This document shows positions 1 through 7,220 of a DNA stretch of 9,869 bases, in pieces. Each line of letters opens with the position of its first letter. Position 1 is the stretch's first letter. The stretch is from Chitinophagales bacterium (lineage in GTDB: Bacteria; Bacteroidota; Bacteroidia; Chitinophagales; CAIODY01): NCBI GenBank assembly GCA_023251415.1, contig JAHEYX010000091.1, forward strand, positions 1 to 9,869, read 5' to 3'. The notes beneath the pieces were generated by a model, which saw nothing but the letters and a program-made list of their open reading frames with translations, was not told the origin of the DNA and made no database searches. The translations under genes and the position numbers were made by a program.

Positions 1-2294
1 TTACCATAAGTGCGACGCCAACAAATGGTGGTTCGGCTCCTGTGTACAATTTTAAAATAAATGGTATCAGCCAACAAAACAGTAGTACGGCTTATTTCAA
101 CGTCAACAACCCAATAAACGGAGATGTATATACTTGTGGCATGACCTCCAATAATACTTGCCAAACCAAAGCAACTTCCTTTAGTAATCAAATTATTGCA
201 CATGTCGTTGCTTCCAACAATTTGCCGGTTGGGGCTTTGCAGGTAACTTCAAAAGTTCCTAACACAGCTAATCCTGCAAAAGTAGATGTGACTTTAACTT
301 GGAGTAATCCTGCAATTGACACGTTATTTTATCGCAACCTATTGAGTAATACCTGGATCAACAACGTTTATTTTGGAGGTACTGCTACGATCACTAATTT
401 AAGTGCAGCAAGTAATTATCAATTTTATGTTAAAAGCAGAAATCCGTGTACGAACAATTTAAACACTACAGCTGTTTTGGTAGTAAATACCGGTAATGGA
501 TGCAACAATGTTAATCCGGTAATCACTAGTGCAGGCTTTGATTGTGGACACAATGCTTTAAAATTAAACTTTACTTCGGCCGGAACAAATTTCTTATTCG
601 GTTATCGTGAAATAGCTCCAACAAATTCAGTTGCGTTTACGACAAGCTTCTTTACTGCTAACAATAGTGGTATCAAAGAAACCTTTATTAAAAATTTAGT
701 TTCCGGCAAAACGTACGAATATTTTTTAGTAGAAAATTGTGCAACAAATCAATATACGGCATTAGTAAAAACAGATACGATAAACTATACCAATAGTGGT
801 TCTTGCAATGCTGTGGGCGCTATTCAAATAAGTGCCAGTACAGCCAATGCCACAACGCCAAGTAAACGTGATATTACATTGAGTTGGACAAATCCGGCTA
901 GCGATACCTTGTATTATCGAAACATCTTTGCCACTTTAGGAGCTTGGTTAAAAATTCCGACTAGTGGCGGTTCATATACCTTTAAAGCTTTACCGGCGGG
1001 CACCAATTATCAAGTACAATTAAGAAGTACCTGTGCATGTACGGGTGTAACCACGAATTCAGCAATAGTAGTTTTTAATACCGGTGGCGTTTGTGCAAGT
1101 GGTTCTCCGCAAATTAATGTCATGCAATACAGTTGCAATCAAAATGCTGTACAATTAACTTATACCTGTTCTACGATCAATGCTGTGTTTGCTTACCGTA
1201 TGCTTGCATCTACAACGGCCAATACTTTTACTACCGTTTCTTTAAACAATTTGATCAGCGGAACCAAAACTGCTTATCTAAAAACAATGCCTTACAATGG
1301 TACTTTTGAATGCTTCCTGGTTGAAAATTGTAGCAGCGGAGAATATTCTCCAACAAGCACATTCTACACAACAACATTAAGTTCAGCAAGTGCACAATGC
1401 AATGCTGTAGGTCCTTTAGTGCTTGTAAGCAATACAGCCAATGCAGTTAATACAAGCAAACGCGATATTAAAGTTAGTTGGAGTAATGCAGCAACAGACA
1501 CCTTATTTTACAGAAATTTATTGGTTTCAAGTGGTGTTTGGTCAAAAGTAATCACCGGCTCGGGACAAGCAACCATAGCCAATTTGCCTGCTGAAACCAA
1601 TTATCAATTTTATGTTAAAAGCAAATGCGCTTGTACAAATGTGATTACCTATTCGAATCGGTTAACGATTAATACCGGTGGAACAGTTACCTGTAATGTT
1701 AGTGCTCCGGTAATTCAATCATCAAATTATAATTGTACAACTGCTAAAACAACGATAACCTATACCGGTGCTGCAGGAACTTTTAAAGTAGGATATCGTG
1801 AATTAACAAGTGGTAGTACCGCTAATTATACTTTTGTTTCATTTAGTAATACAGCAGCCGGAACCAAGACCTATTCCTTAAGCGGATTAAACAGTGCTAA
1901 AACTTATGAACTTTTTATAATGCGTGCTTGCACCGGCTCTGCTTATTCTGCAGTTAATTATGATACCCTGCAAACCCCAGGATGCAGCAGTCGTTTATGG
2001 AATGATGAGACAAGTACAGAAAATAATTTAGTAGTAAATCAAGAAGCTTCGGCTTCTATTTATCCAAATCCGAATACAGGAGACTTTACGATAGATTGGT
2101 CCGCAAGTGGAATACAATTGCAGAAGATAAGTATCTTTAATGCATTAGGTGTTTGTTGTTATCAAGCTATTATTGATGCAAACGCTACGCAAATCAAGCC
2201 AAAACTTGAGCAGGTAGAAACAGGAATGTATTTTATTGTTATGCAAGACACCAATGGGGCGATTTTAAAACAATCGATGGTGGTTAAACAATAA
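1..2294 (+). CDS. Large secreted multidomain protein, 5'-truncated: Ig-like tail, three double FN3-like repeats, T9SS type A sorting domain
   Basis: The reading frame is open from base 3 to the TAA at 2292-2294 with no stop upstream, so the gene enters from outside the window. A GTG at 42 is unlikely to be the true start, because the residues before it (TISATPTNGGSAP) already match the Bacteroidota PKD/Ig-like repeat of the form 'ATPTNGG.APVYQWKVNG...NGD.VTC..TS...C'. Counting from the GTG, residues 1-56 finish that repeat. Residues 63-257, 258-455 and 456-648 are three tandem units, each made of two FN3-like subdomains with a 'W(S/T)N...DTL(F/Y)YRN' signature in the first and a 'YRE/YRM' signature in the second. 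Residues ~671-750 form a T9SS type A sorting domain (IYPNPNTGDFTI, ISIFNALG, GMYFIVMQD, final KQ). The protein is therefore probably exported by T9SS and displayed on or released from the cell surface, perhaps as an adhesin or matrix protein. The ligand is unknown, and any enzymatic domain would lie upstream of the window. Confidence 0.9.
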   Translation, partial: TISATPTNGGSAPVYNFKINGISQQNSSTAYFNVNNPINGDVYTCGMTSNNTCQTKATSFSNQIIAHVVASNNLPVGALQVTSKVPNTANPAKVDVTLTWSNPAIDTLFYRNLLSNTWINNVYFGGTATITNLSAASNYQFYVKSRNPCTNNLNTTAVLVVNTGNGCNNVNPVITSAGFDCGHNALKLNFTSAGTNFLFGYREIAPTNSVAFTTSFFTANNSGIKETFIKNLVSGKTYEYFLVENCATNQYTALVKTDTINYTNSGSCNAVGAIQISASTANATTPSKRDITLSWTNPASDTLYYRNIFATLGAWLKIPTSGGSYTFKALPAGTNYQVQLRSTCACTGVTTNSAIVVFNTGGVCASGSPQINVMQYSCNQNAVQLTYTCSTINAVFAYRMLASTTANTFTTVSLNNLISGTKTAYLKTMPYNGTFECFLVENCSSGEYSPTSTFYTTTLSSASAQCNAVGPLVLVSNTANAVNTSKRDIKVSWSNAATDTLFYRNLLVSSGVWSKVITGSGQATIANLPAETNYQFYVKSKCACTNVITYSNRLTINTGGTVTCNVSAPVIQSSNYNCTTAKTTITYTGAAGTFKVGYRELTSGSTANYTFVSFSNTAAGTKTYSLSGLNSAKTYELFIMRACTGSAYSAVNYDTLQTPGCSSRLWNDETSTENNLVVNQEASASIYPNPNTGDFTIDWSASGIQLQKISIFNALGVCCYQAIIDANATQIKPKLEQVETGMYFIVMQDTNGAILKQSMVVKQ
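228..1985 (+). repeat. Three tandem ~196-codon double FN3-like units inside the large secreted protein
   Basis: Units begin at the VGA/VGP residues at 228, 813 and 1407 and are 195, 198 and about 193 codons long. The second and third follow a shared 'CNAVG' junction. Each unit has an A half (DTLFYRN, NYQFYVKS-like core, then 'NTG') and a B half (YRE/YRM, then 'TYE.FLVENC' or similar). Most divergence is at protein level, but a 25-base stretch is identical between unit 1 (414-438) and unit 3 (1599-1623). This points to duplication of the whole A+B pair rather than of single domains. Confidence 0.8.
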
Positions 2295-2313
2295 GATACT
2301 GTTTGATGGGAGC

Positions 2314-2361
2314 AAAAATCCTTATCAGCTTCTTCGGAAGTACGATAAGGATTTGTTTTTT
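2314..2361. terminator. Bidirectional intrinsic terminator with UUCG-capped hairpin
   Basis: An 11-bp perfect stem (AAATCCTTATC at 2316-2326 pairing with GATAAGGATTT at 2344-2354) surrounds an inner CTTC/GAAG stem capped by TTCG (2329-2340), which gives the very stable C(UUCG)G loop in RNA. It is followed on the + strand by TTTGTTTTTT. On the - strand it is followed by TTTTT, the complement of 2314-2318. It lies 19 bases after the stop of the large + strand gene and about 28 bases beyond the stop of the convergent ATPase gene, so it can end both transcripts. Confidence 0.85.
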
Positions 2362-2389
2362 AGGATCTGCAGGATTATATTAACACAGC

Positions 2390-3949
2390 CTAAAACCAAC
2401 TTGTCTTTCTGCTTTTGCGACGAGGCGGTGTTCCGATTAATACACCTAATAAACCGCGTGTCACTTCTTTTACAATAGTACGAGTAATGCTGCTGTTGGC
2501 AATGGCTTTAATTGTATCACCCACCTTCGAAGCAGTGTCGTTCTGTTCTTCTGGTGCCGGTTGTGTTTCCGCATCTGTTTCTGGTGTTTCAGGTGCAGCG
2601 GCTATTTTATGATTCAACAATTCATAAGCACTTTCGCGATCAATTTCCTGATTGTATTCTGCTGCTATTGCTGAGCTTGCGAGCAATTCCTCTTGTTCAG
2701 CAACGCTTAACACATCCATTCGCGATTGTGGTGCACACATCATGGTATGTACTAATGGTGTTGGAATGCCCTTTTCGCTTAAAACTGTAACTAAAGCCTC
2801 TCCTATCCCCAATTGGGTAAGTAGCTCAGCCGTATCATAATAATCCGAACTCGGGAAATTTTCGGCTACCAACTTAATATCTTTACGATCCTTAGCAGTG
2901 AAAGCACGTAAGGCGTGTTGTATTTTCGACCCTAATTGACTCAGTATACTATCCGGAATATCAGTCGGAGCTTGGGTACAGAAATAAATACCTACCCCTT
3001 TGCTTCGTATCAATTTAATGATGGTTTCTAATTGTGCCAATAGTGCTTTTGAAGCTTCTTTAAATATCAAATGGGCTTCATCAATGAAGATCACTAATTT
3101 CGGTTCACCCTTATCGCCTATTTCCAGAAACTTGCTGTAAATCTCAGCTAATAAGCACAACATAAAAGTGCTGAACAATTTGGGTTTATCTTGAATATCG
3201 GTTAAGCGTAATACATTAATAAACGCTTTACCGTCGCTATTTTTTTGTAACAAATCTTCCACGTCAAACGACTTTTCTCCAAAGAACAAATCGCCTCCTT
3301 GAGATTCTAATTCTAACAAGCGACGCATAATAACACCGGCAGATGCGCTCGAAATTGAACCATAGTCTTTTTCAATTTCAGCTTTACCCGCTCCTTCGCT
3401 TAAATGCTGTAAGGCTGCTCTAAAATCTTTGATGTCTAAAAGTGGCAATTTCTTATCGTCGCAATATTTAAAGATAATGACAACGGCACCTTCTTGATTT
3501 TCGTTAAGTTCAAGTATTTTGGAAAACAAAACCGGACCGAATTCCGAAACGGTAGCCCGCATACGTAAGCCTTTTTCATTCGAAATGGTCATTAATTCGG
3601 TTGGATATTGGGTAGCTTTCCATTCGGCACCAATTAATTGCATACGCTCTTCCAATTTGGGATTGGGCGAACCAGCTTTAGAAATACCACTGATATCACC
3701 TTTGATATCCATGAGCAGCACATTTACGCCATTTTCGGATAGGGCTTCAGCAAAACGTTGTATCGATTTGGTTTTTCCGGTACCCGTTGCTCCGGCAATT
3801 AAGCCATGGCGATTGATAGTTGATAAAGGTATTTTAACCGAAGAACCTGCTATAGGTTTACCATCGTATACGGCTCCACCTAATAAAATGGATTTTCCGG
3901 AAAAGGTAAAAGCAGTGTTTAATTGGGCTGTAAATTGTTCGCGCGACAT
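2390..3949 (-). CDS. DUF853 / HerA-like helicase-family ATPase (YjgR-like)
   Basis: This is a 519-residue P-loop ATPase of the HerA/FtsK superfamily, close in layout to the DUF853 family (E. coli YjgR). From the ATG at 3949, the Walker A GATGTGKT is at residues 53-60, followed by LLMDIKGD near 78-85. Walker B LVIFIDEAH is at 285-293, the sensor-like YFCTQAPTDIP at about 322-332, and the QHALRAFTAKD segment with a candidate arginine finger at 344-354. A Pro/Glu/Thr-rich linker (about 450-475) leads to a C-terminal hydrophobic helix and a basic tail (PPRRKSRK). Members are thought to form hexameric, HerA-like rings, but the cellular role of DUF853 proteins is not settled. No nurA nuclease partner is adjacent, which argues against a classical HerA-NurA pair. 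The frame extends upstream to a GTG at 3994. I prefer the ATG because MSREQFTAQL starts where family members usually start, while the extra 15 residues look non-coding. The protein is expected to be cytosolic. Confidence 0.9.
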   Translation of the reverse strand: MSREQFTAQLNTAFTFSGKSILLGGAVYDGKPIAGSSVKIPLSTINRHGLIAGATGTGKTKSIQRFAEALSENGVNVLLMDIKGDISGISKAGSPNPKLEERMQLIGAEWKATQYPTELMTISNEKGLRMRATVSEFGPVLFSKILELNENQEGAVVIIFKYCDDKKLPLLDIKDFRAALQHLSEGAGKAEIEKDYGSISSASAGVIMRRLLELESQGGDLFFGEKSFDVEDLLQKNSDGKAFINVLRLTDIQDKPKLFSTFMLCLLAEIYSKFLEIGDKGEPKLVIFIDEAHLIFKEASKALLAQLETIIKLIRSKGVGIYFCTQAPTDIPDSILSQLGSKIQHALRAFTAKDRKDIKLVAENFPSSDYYDTAELLTQLGIGEALVTVLSEKGIPTPLVHTMMCAPQSRMDVLSVAEQEELLASSAIAAEYNQEIDRESAYELLNHKIAAAPETPETDAETQPAPEEQNDTASKVGDTIKAIANSSITRTIVKEVTRGLLGVLIGTPPRRKSRKTSWF

Positions 3950-4338
3950 GCAATATAGACTTTTTAGTTTTTGAAATAGTAAAAAACACCTCACTACGGT
4001 GAACGGTAAATATAGTAATTAATTGATTTTGAAGTAAGGCGAAGCGAAATGGAAATTGGCTTGCCAGGGAAATGTGGTTTTGCAACTGTACCCCATATAA
4101 AAGTGCCCCATTTATTTTTCAAAAGCCGTTTGGAACGGACCAGCAGTTATTTGCGTCAAACTCGTCATCTTTAGAATTTGCAATTACACAATTTACTTTA
4201 CCATTGCAGTTGAGATGCTTTACCTTTAGTGCCGGCAGTAATGTCAATAATTTATTGATAAACCATATCATATTCACCTGTTGAAACATTCTATAACTTT
4301 ACTCTGAAAATTAATTTTTAATAAAATCTTCCTTCCAT
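3950..4338. other. Intergenic gap between divergent ATPase and lipoprotein genes
   Basis: These 389 bases should hold the promoters of both flanking genes. On the - strand, TATATTTA (4007-4014) is one base off the Bacteroidota -7 consensus TAnnTTTG and lies 57 bases upstream of the ATPase ATG. On the + strand, TAACTTTA (4294-4301) is also one base off and lies 37 bases upstream of the lipoprotein start. Neither has a convincing -33 box. The rest holds only the doubtful small frame at 4119-4289 and no RNA-like structure that I can see. Confidence 0.5.
4119..4289 (-). CDS. Possible small protein, 56 residues, unrecognised
   Basis: An ATG at 4289 opens a frame reading MFQQVNMIWFINKLLTLLPA and on to ...NNCWSVPNGF before a TGA at 4119-4121. 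A second ATG seven codons in is an alternative start. The composition is protein-like: a hydrophobic N-terminal stretch, then a polar part rich in Lys, Asn and Asp with three Cys. The overlapping + strand frame (4072-4284) is rich in Ser, Phe and Leu, as antisense shadows usually are. No clear ribosome binding site or promoter is seen, no family is recognised, and a frame of this length is common by chance in AT-rich DNA. It could equally be the remnant of a decayed gene. Confidence 0.2.
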   Translation of the reverse strand: MFQQVNMIWFINKLLTLLPALKVKHLNCNGKVNCVIANSKDDEFDANNCWSVPNGF

Positions 4339-4995
4339 TTGAAACAATCATTAGCTTTAATCTGCTGTCTTTTATGGCTAGTAGCTTGCCGACCAGCTAC
4401 TGACAAGGCTGCAAATAAAGTAGTGTCGTTGGATAGTAGACTATTTTCAAACCTTCAAGCCGGCGATAGTGCACTTTTTGTAAAAGAGCTGGATACTTTG
4501 CCGGCTATAACCTTTCCATTTCTTTCAACATTTTACAATAGAAGCTTTTCAACTGTGTTGGATATTTCAAAATTGAAAGATCATCAACTGTTCAAACTCC
4601 CTTTTAAACGTCTGCCACGTTCCACTGAAACTGGTTCTATAGATGATGATGAAAAGGATACCCTATTTGATTTGTGCGATGAGCAGTATAAAGCCAAATG
4701 GAACCTGATTGCTAAAACGCCGAAATATGTAGTCTTGGAAGTGTATACCGGATATGCATTTCTGGTTACCTTAACTTATCAATTAAAGCTTATTAATGCT
4801 ATAAGAACCGGCTATGCCGACCCGGCTGGAAATGTGCATTGGCATGCCTACAGAGCTGCACTAATTAAAAAAGACTTGACTATTCAATTGCAACATTTTT
4901 CAGAAGTACAAGTTGATGAGCAATACAACTACGAAACACATACTGATTCAGAAGATTGGTATATTGATTCGAATGGGTTTATTAAACAAAAGTAG
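4339..4995 (+). CDS. Predicted lipoprotein of unknown function
   Basis: This 218-residue protein begins with a lipoprotein signal peptide: a Lys at position 2, a hydrophobic core (LALICCLLWL) and a lipobox LVAC with the modified Cys at residue 17. The TTG at 4339 is chosen because no ATG or GTG lies between it and the in-frame stop at 4312, and any later start would lose the signal peptide. After the Cys comes RPATDKAANK without the acidic run that marks surface-exported Bacteroidota lipoproteins, so periplasmic anchoring is as likely as surface display. The mature part is mixed alpha/beta in composition, with an acidic patch (SIDDDEKD) and an Asp/Glu-rich C-terminus ending DSEDWYIDSNGFIKQK. 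I do not recognise the family. It stands 157 bases before the HD hydrolase gene and need not share its transcript. Confidence 0.8.
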   Translation: MKQSLALICCLLWLVACRPATDKAANKVVSLDSRLFSNLQAGDSALFVKELDTLPAITFPFLSTFYNRSFSTVLDISKLKDHQLFKLPFKRLPRSTETGSIDDDEKDTLFDLCDEQYKAKWNLIAKTPKYVVLEVYTGYAFLVTLTYQLKLINAIRTGYADPAGNVHWHAYRAALIKKDLTIQLQHFSEVQVDEQYNYETHTDSEDWYIDSNGFIKQK

Positions 4996-5151
4996 TTTAG
5001 ACAAATCCTTACTAAATATTAAAATCAGATAACTAAATGCATGACATTAAAAAAGTTAGGATACCATACAGTACAAACAAAATAGCAATTGATAAATACT
5101 TATTAATTTTACCCATGATGCACCATAACTTTTAGCCAAATAAAATTATTA

Positions 5152-5772
5152 ATGAGTTTATTAAAGGTAACCTTTGTCGCTTTGATTAGTACTTATACTA
5201 CAGACAATGATTTGAAATCAACCTTGTGGAATGAAATTGAAGTCCACTATTCCAGCCCAAAACGACATTATCATACCTTAAAACACCTGGAAAATCTTTT
5301 ACAAGAATTACTAGGGGTTCAAGATGAGCTACACCATTGGGATACCATTTTATTTACGCTATTTTACCACGATTTAATTTATGATGTACTGAAATCAAAC
5401 AATGAAGAAAAAAGTGCAGAAATTGCTGTTTTGCGAATGAATCAATTAGCCGTATCAACCGACAGCATTGACCATTGTCGTAGCCAAATTTTAGCAACCA
5501 AATCGCATCAACTCGCTAATGATCAGGATACAAATTATTTTACTGACGCCGATTTAGCTGTTTTGGGCCAGTCGTGGGAGGTGTATGCTGAATATGCTAA
5601 AAACGTCAGAAAAGAATATTCCATTTATCCCGACTTACTCTATAATCCCGGTCGTAAAAAGGTTTTAAACCATTTCTTAGCAATGGATAGCATCTATAAA
5701 ACCAACACTTTCAAAAAAAAGTATGAAAATTCGGCCAAAGAAAATTTGAAAAAAGAGCTGCTTGGTTTATAA
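5152..5772 (+). CDS. HD-superfamily metal-dependent phosphohydrolase (COG4339-like)
   Basis: This 206-residue protein matches the COG4339 group of predicted metal-dependent HD hydrolases along its whole length. RHYHTLKHL (residues 38-46) supplies the first histidines, FYHDLIYD (71-78) holds the HD pair at 73-74, NNEEKSA (83-89) is the conserved following helix, ATKSH (115-119) comes next, and DADL (132-135) carries the distal metal-binding Asp. Then come YAEYAKNVRKEY (145-156) and the family's C-terminal pattern of R168, an FL helix, IYKT and ENLKKEL. All expected metal ligands are present, so it should be active, most likely on a nucleotide or another phosphoester. The natural substrate of this group is unknown to me. 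No signal peptide is seen, so it is cytosolic. A near-consensus -7 box TAACTTTT (5126-5133) lies 18 bases before the ATG. It converges on the next gene with a 26-base gap and no visible terminator hairpin. Confidence 0.88.
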   Translation: MSLLKVTFVALISTYTTDNDLKSTLWNEIEVHYSSPKRHYHTLKHLENLLQELLGVQDELHHWDTILFTLFYHDLIYDVLKSNNEEKSAEIAVLRMNQLAVSTDSIDHCRSQILATKSHQLANDQDTNYFTDADLAVLGQSWEVYAEYAKNVRKEYSIYPDLLYNPGRKKVLNHFLAMDSIYKTNTFKKKYENSAKENLKKELLGL

Positions 5773-5798
5773 AAAATCCGTTCAACCAAAATTCAAAC

Positions 5799-6731
5799 TC
5801 AATTGTCTTTATAGTAGCCATTTATAATATAATAACCGGGATACAAACCCAATACAGCCGATAACGTTTGACCGGATGGTACTATAAATACGTTATTAGT
5901 TTGCACAAATGCAGTAGTAATAATTTTTGGCATAAAATATTTAATTATTTGCCCATTTAAATAGATAGTGGGTGGAGAATATGAATTGGTACTGGAATCA
6001 TAAAAACCGGAAGGATTAGGAAAAGTATTAACTACAACAAATGATTTACCCGGGGGTGGAGTTATAGGATTAGTTAATAAATCAACAGTTATCCAATCAA
6101 CCGTTTTATCAACTAACCAACAAAGCATTGTATCATTTAAAATGCGTATGGTTTGTCCCTCACTAAAATTACCGGTAAATAAGGTATCGAAATTATTATA
6201 AATAAAATTAAACGTCATTCCCGAAGGACTGTAGAGGTTTTTGCCTGAAGGTACAGTGTAATTAGCAGTTCCAATTAACACTGCACTAACATTAGAAAAC
6301 CCATCCGGATGTTCGATATCTACAAAATCCGGTTTCGATTTATTCGCATATAATGCATAGGGAGTACTCATCAACTGACTGATACCCATCAAGGCAAAAG
6401 TGCTTCCACCTAAGGTATCTATTTCTGTTTTTAACCATTTGAAGTTCTTCCCCCAATTGATAGCTCCAAATGTTCCGAGCGTTGGGGTACCATTCCCAAT
6501 CACCACTGAAAACAACCCCAGTGCATCTGTACTTGTAGCATGTGTTTCTGTGTACACTACAGTTCCGTTTACGGCACTATCAATGATGCTGAGCTGTAGA
6601 CTAATATTATGATTTGCCAATGGACCACTTGCCGACAAAGCCACCGCCTGATAATTGATTCCTTGCGGTGCTTGCGCTTTACTATATAAACTCACGGTTA
6701 GTAAGAGAACAAAAAAATAAAGCTTTTTCAT
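5799..6731 (-). CDS. Secreted GINYQAVA-type protein with three candidate VPSG-type C-terminal modules
   Basis: This 310-residue protein has a Sec signal peptide (MKKLYFFVLLLTVSLYSKAQ, cleaved near residue 19-20). It continues with the Bacteroidota N-terminal domain that starts APQGINYQAVA and ends at SQLMSTPYALYA (to about residue 129); it includes VVYTETHA, LGLFSVVIGNG and INWG. That domain often precedes fibre-like or variable C-terminal regions. Here residues ~135-310 are not a family I recognise, but they contain three similar starts: VPSGKNLY (160), PPPGKSFV (226) and VPSGQTLS (284). Each is followed by a glycine-bearing strand (EGQTIRI, LNGQIIKY, INGYYK). No T9SS sorting domain is present, so the route past the outer membrane is unclear. 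The ATG overlaps the stop of the upstream gene by 4 bases (ATGA), which means it is second in an operon and probably translationally coupled. It could be a surface-fibre component or a binding protein. Confidence 0.82.
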   Translation of the reverse strand: MKKLYFFVLLLTVSLYSKAQAPQGINYQAVALSASGPLANHNISLQLSIIDSAVNGTVVYTETHATSTDALGLFSVVIGNGTPTLGTFGAINWGKNFKWLKTEIDTLGGSTFALMGISQLMSTPYALYANKSKPDFVDIEHPDGFSNVSAVLIGTANYTVPSGKNLYSPSGMTFNFIYNNFDTLFTGNFSEGQTIRILNDTMLCWLVDKTVDWITVDLLTNPITPPPGKSFVVVNTFPNPSGFYDSSTNSYSPPTIYLNGQIIKYFMPKIITTAFVQTNNVFIVPSGQTLSAVLGLYPGYYIINGYYKDN

Positions 6732-7204
6732 AGTTTAATTATTTTAGAACTTGTAATTAATTGATTGTCGCTTGAATAAATTTTTAGAATATAAATATCC
6801 GGAGTCAAGCTTTCTAAATTAACAGAATTGGCGGTAACAGGCTGTCGCAATACCACTTGACCTAACACATTTACCACTTCAATATGATTATTTGCGGTGG
6901 GACTTTTAAAATAAATCCAAGAATTAGTAGGATTCGGATAAGTATAACTACTATTCTGCTCCGTAAATAGCATTGCATTATCGTTGGAAATGATTTGAAA
7001 TGAACCGGTATAAAAACCTTGGGAAAGCATGGTCTTGGCATTGCCTTTCTTTGTAATAATTGGTTCACCGATACTGGTCCGGAGGGTAATTCCATTTGCA
7101 TTGCTTGAATTGCCGCAACTATTAATTACAGTACGTTCTAATTGTTGCGCCTTCAAACCAAGTGGAACGCTGAAAATTAAAATCGCTAAGAATAAGTTTT
7201 TCAT
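6728..7204 (-). CDS. Small secreted protein with T9SS type A sorting domain
   Basis: This 158-residue protein has a signal peptide (cleaved near LKA/Q, residue 19-20) and a short mid-region with the pattern 'GITLRTSIGEPIIT' (39-51) then 'MLSQGFYTG' (59-67). That pattern is common in small Bacteroidota exported proteins. Residues ~88-158 form a T9SS type A sorting domain: YPNPTNSWIYF, EVVNVLGQVV, LTPDIYILKIY and the basic end SSKIIKL. Nearly half the protein is export signal, so the mature passenger is only about 65 residues. It is the first gene of a two-gene operon; its TGA overlaps the next ATG. A perfect TATATTTG -7 box lies just upstream. The role is unknown; the coupling suggests that it works with, or helps present, the GINYQAVA-type partner. 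Confidence 0.85.
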   Translation of the reverse strand: MKNLFLAILIFSVPLGLKAQQLERTVINSCGNSSNANGITLRTSIGEPIITKKGNAKTMLSQGFYTGSFQIISNDNAMLFTEQNSSYTYPNPTNSWIYFKSPTANNHIEVVNVLGQVVLRQPVTANSVNLESLTPDIYILKIYSSDNQLITSSKIIKL

Positions 7205-7220
7205 AAGCTATAATTTATTT

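Noticed and set aside
42..44. GTG as the true start of the first gene
   Set aside because: The frame stays open to the left edge, and the residues before it belong to the same Ig-like repeat, so the gene starts outside the window.
2415..3974. Several open frames antisense to the ATPase gene (2415-2612, 2512-2790, 2652-2840, 3519-3974)
   Set aside because: They lie fully or almost fully opposite a confidently assigned gene and show no domain or composition of their own.
3950..3994. Longer HerA-like protein starting at GTG 3994
   Set aside because: The extra 15 residues look non-coding, and the ATG at 3949 matches the usual start of the family; no ribosome binding site favours the GTG.
3858..4085. 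75-codon - strand frame overlapping the ATPase start
   Set aside because: It overlaps the real N-terminus in another frame, uses a TTG start and has no recognisable features.
4072..4284. 70-codon + strand open frame in the intergenic gap
   Set aside because: Its Ser/Phe/Leu-rich composition, lack of any recognisable domain and overlap with a more protein-like antisense frame suggest that it is a chance frame.
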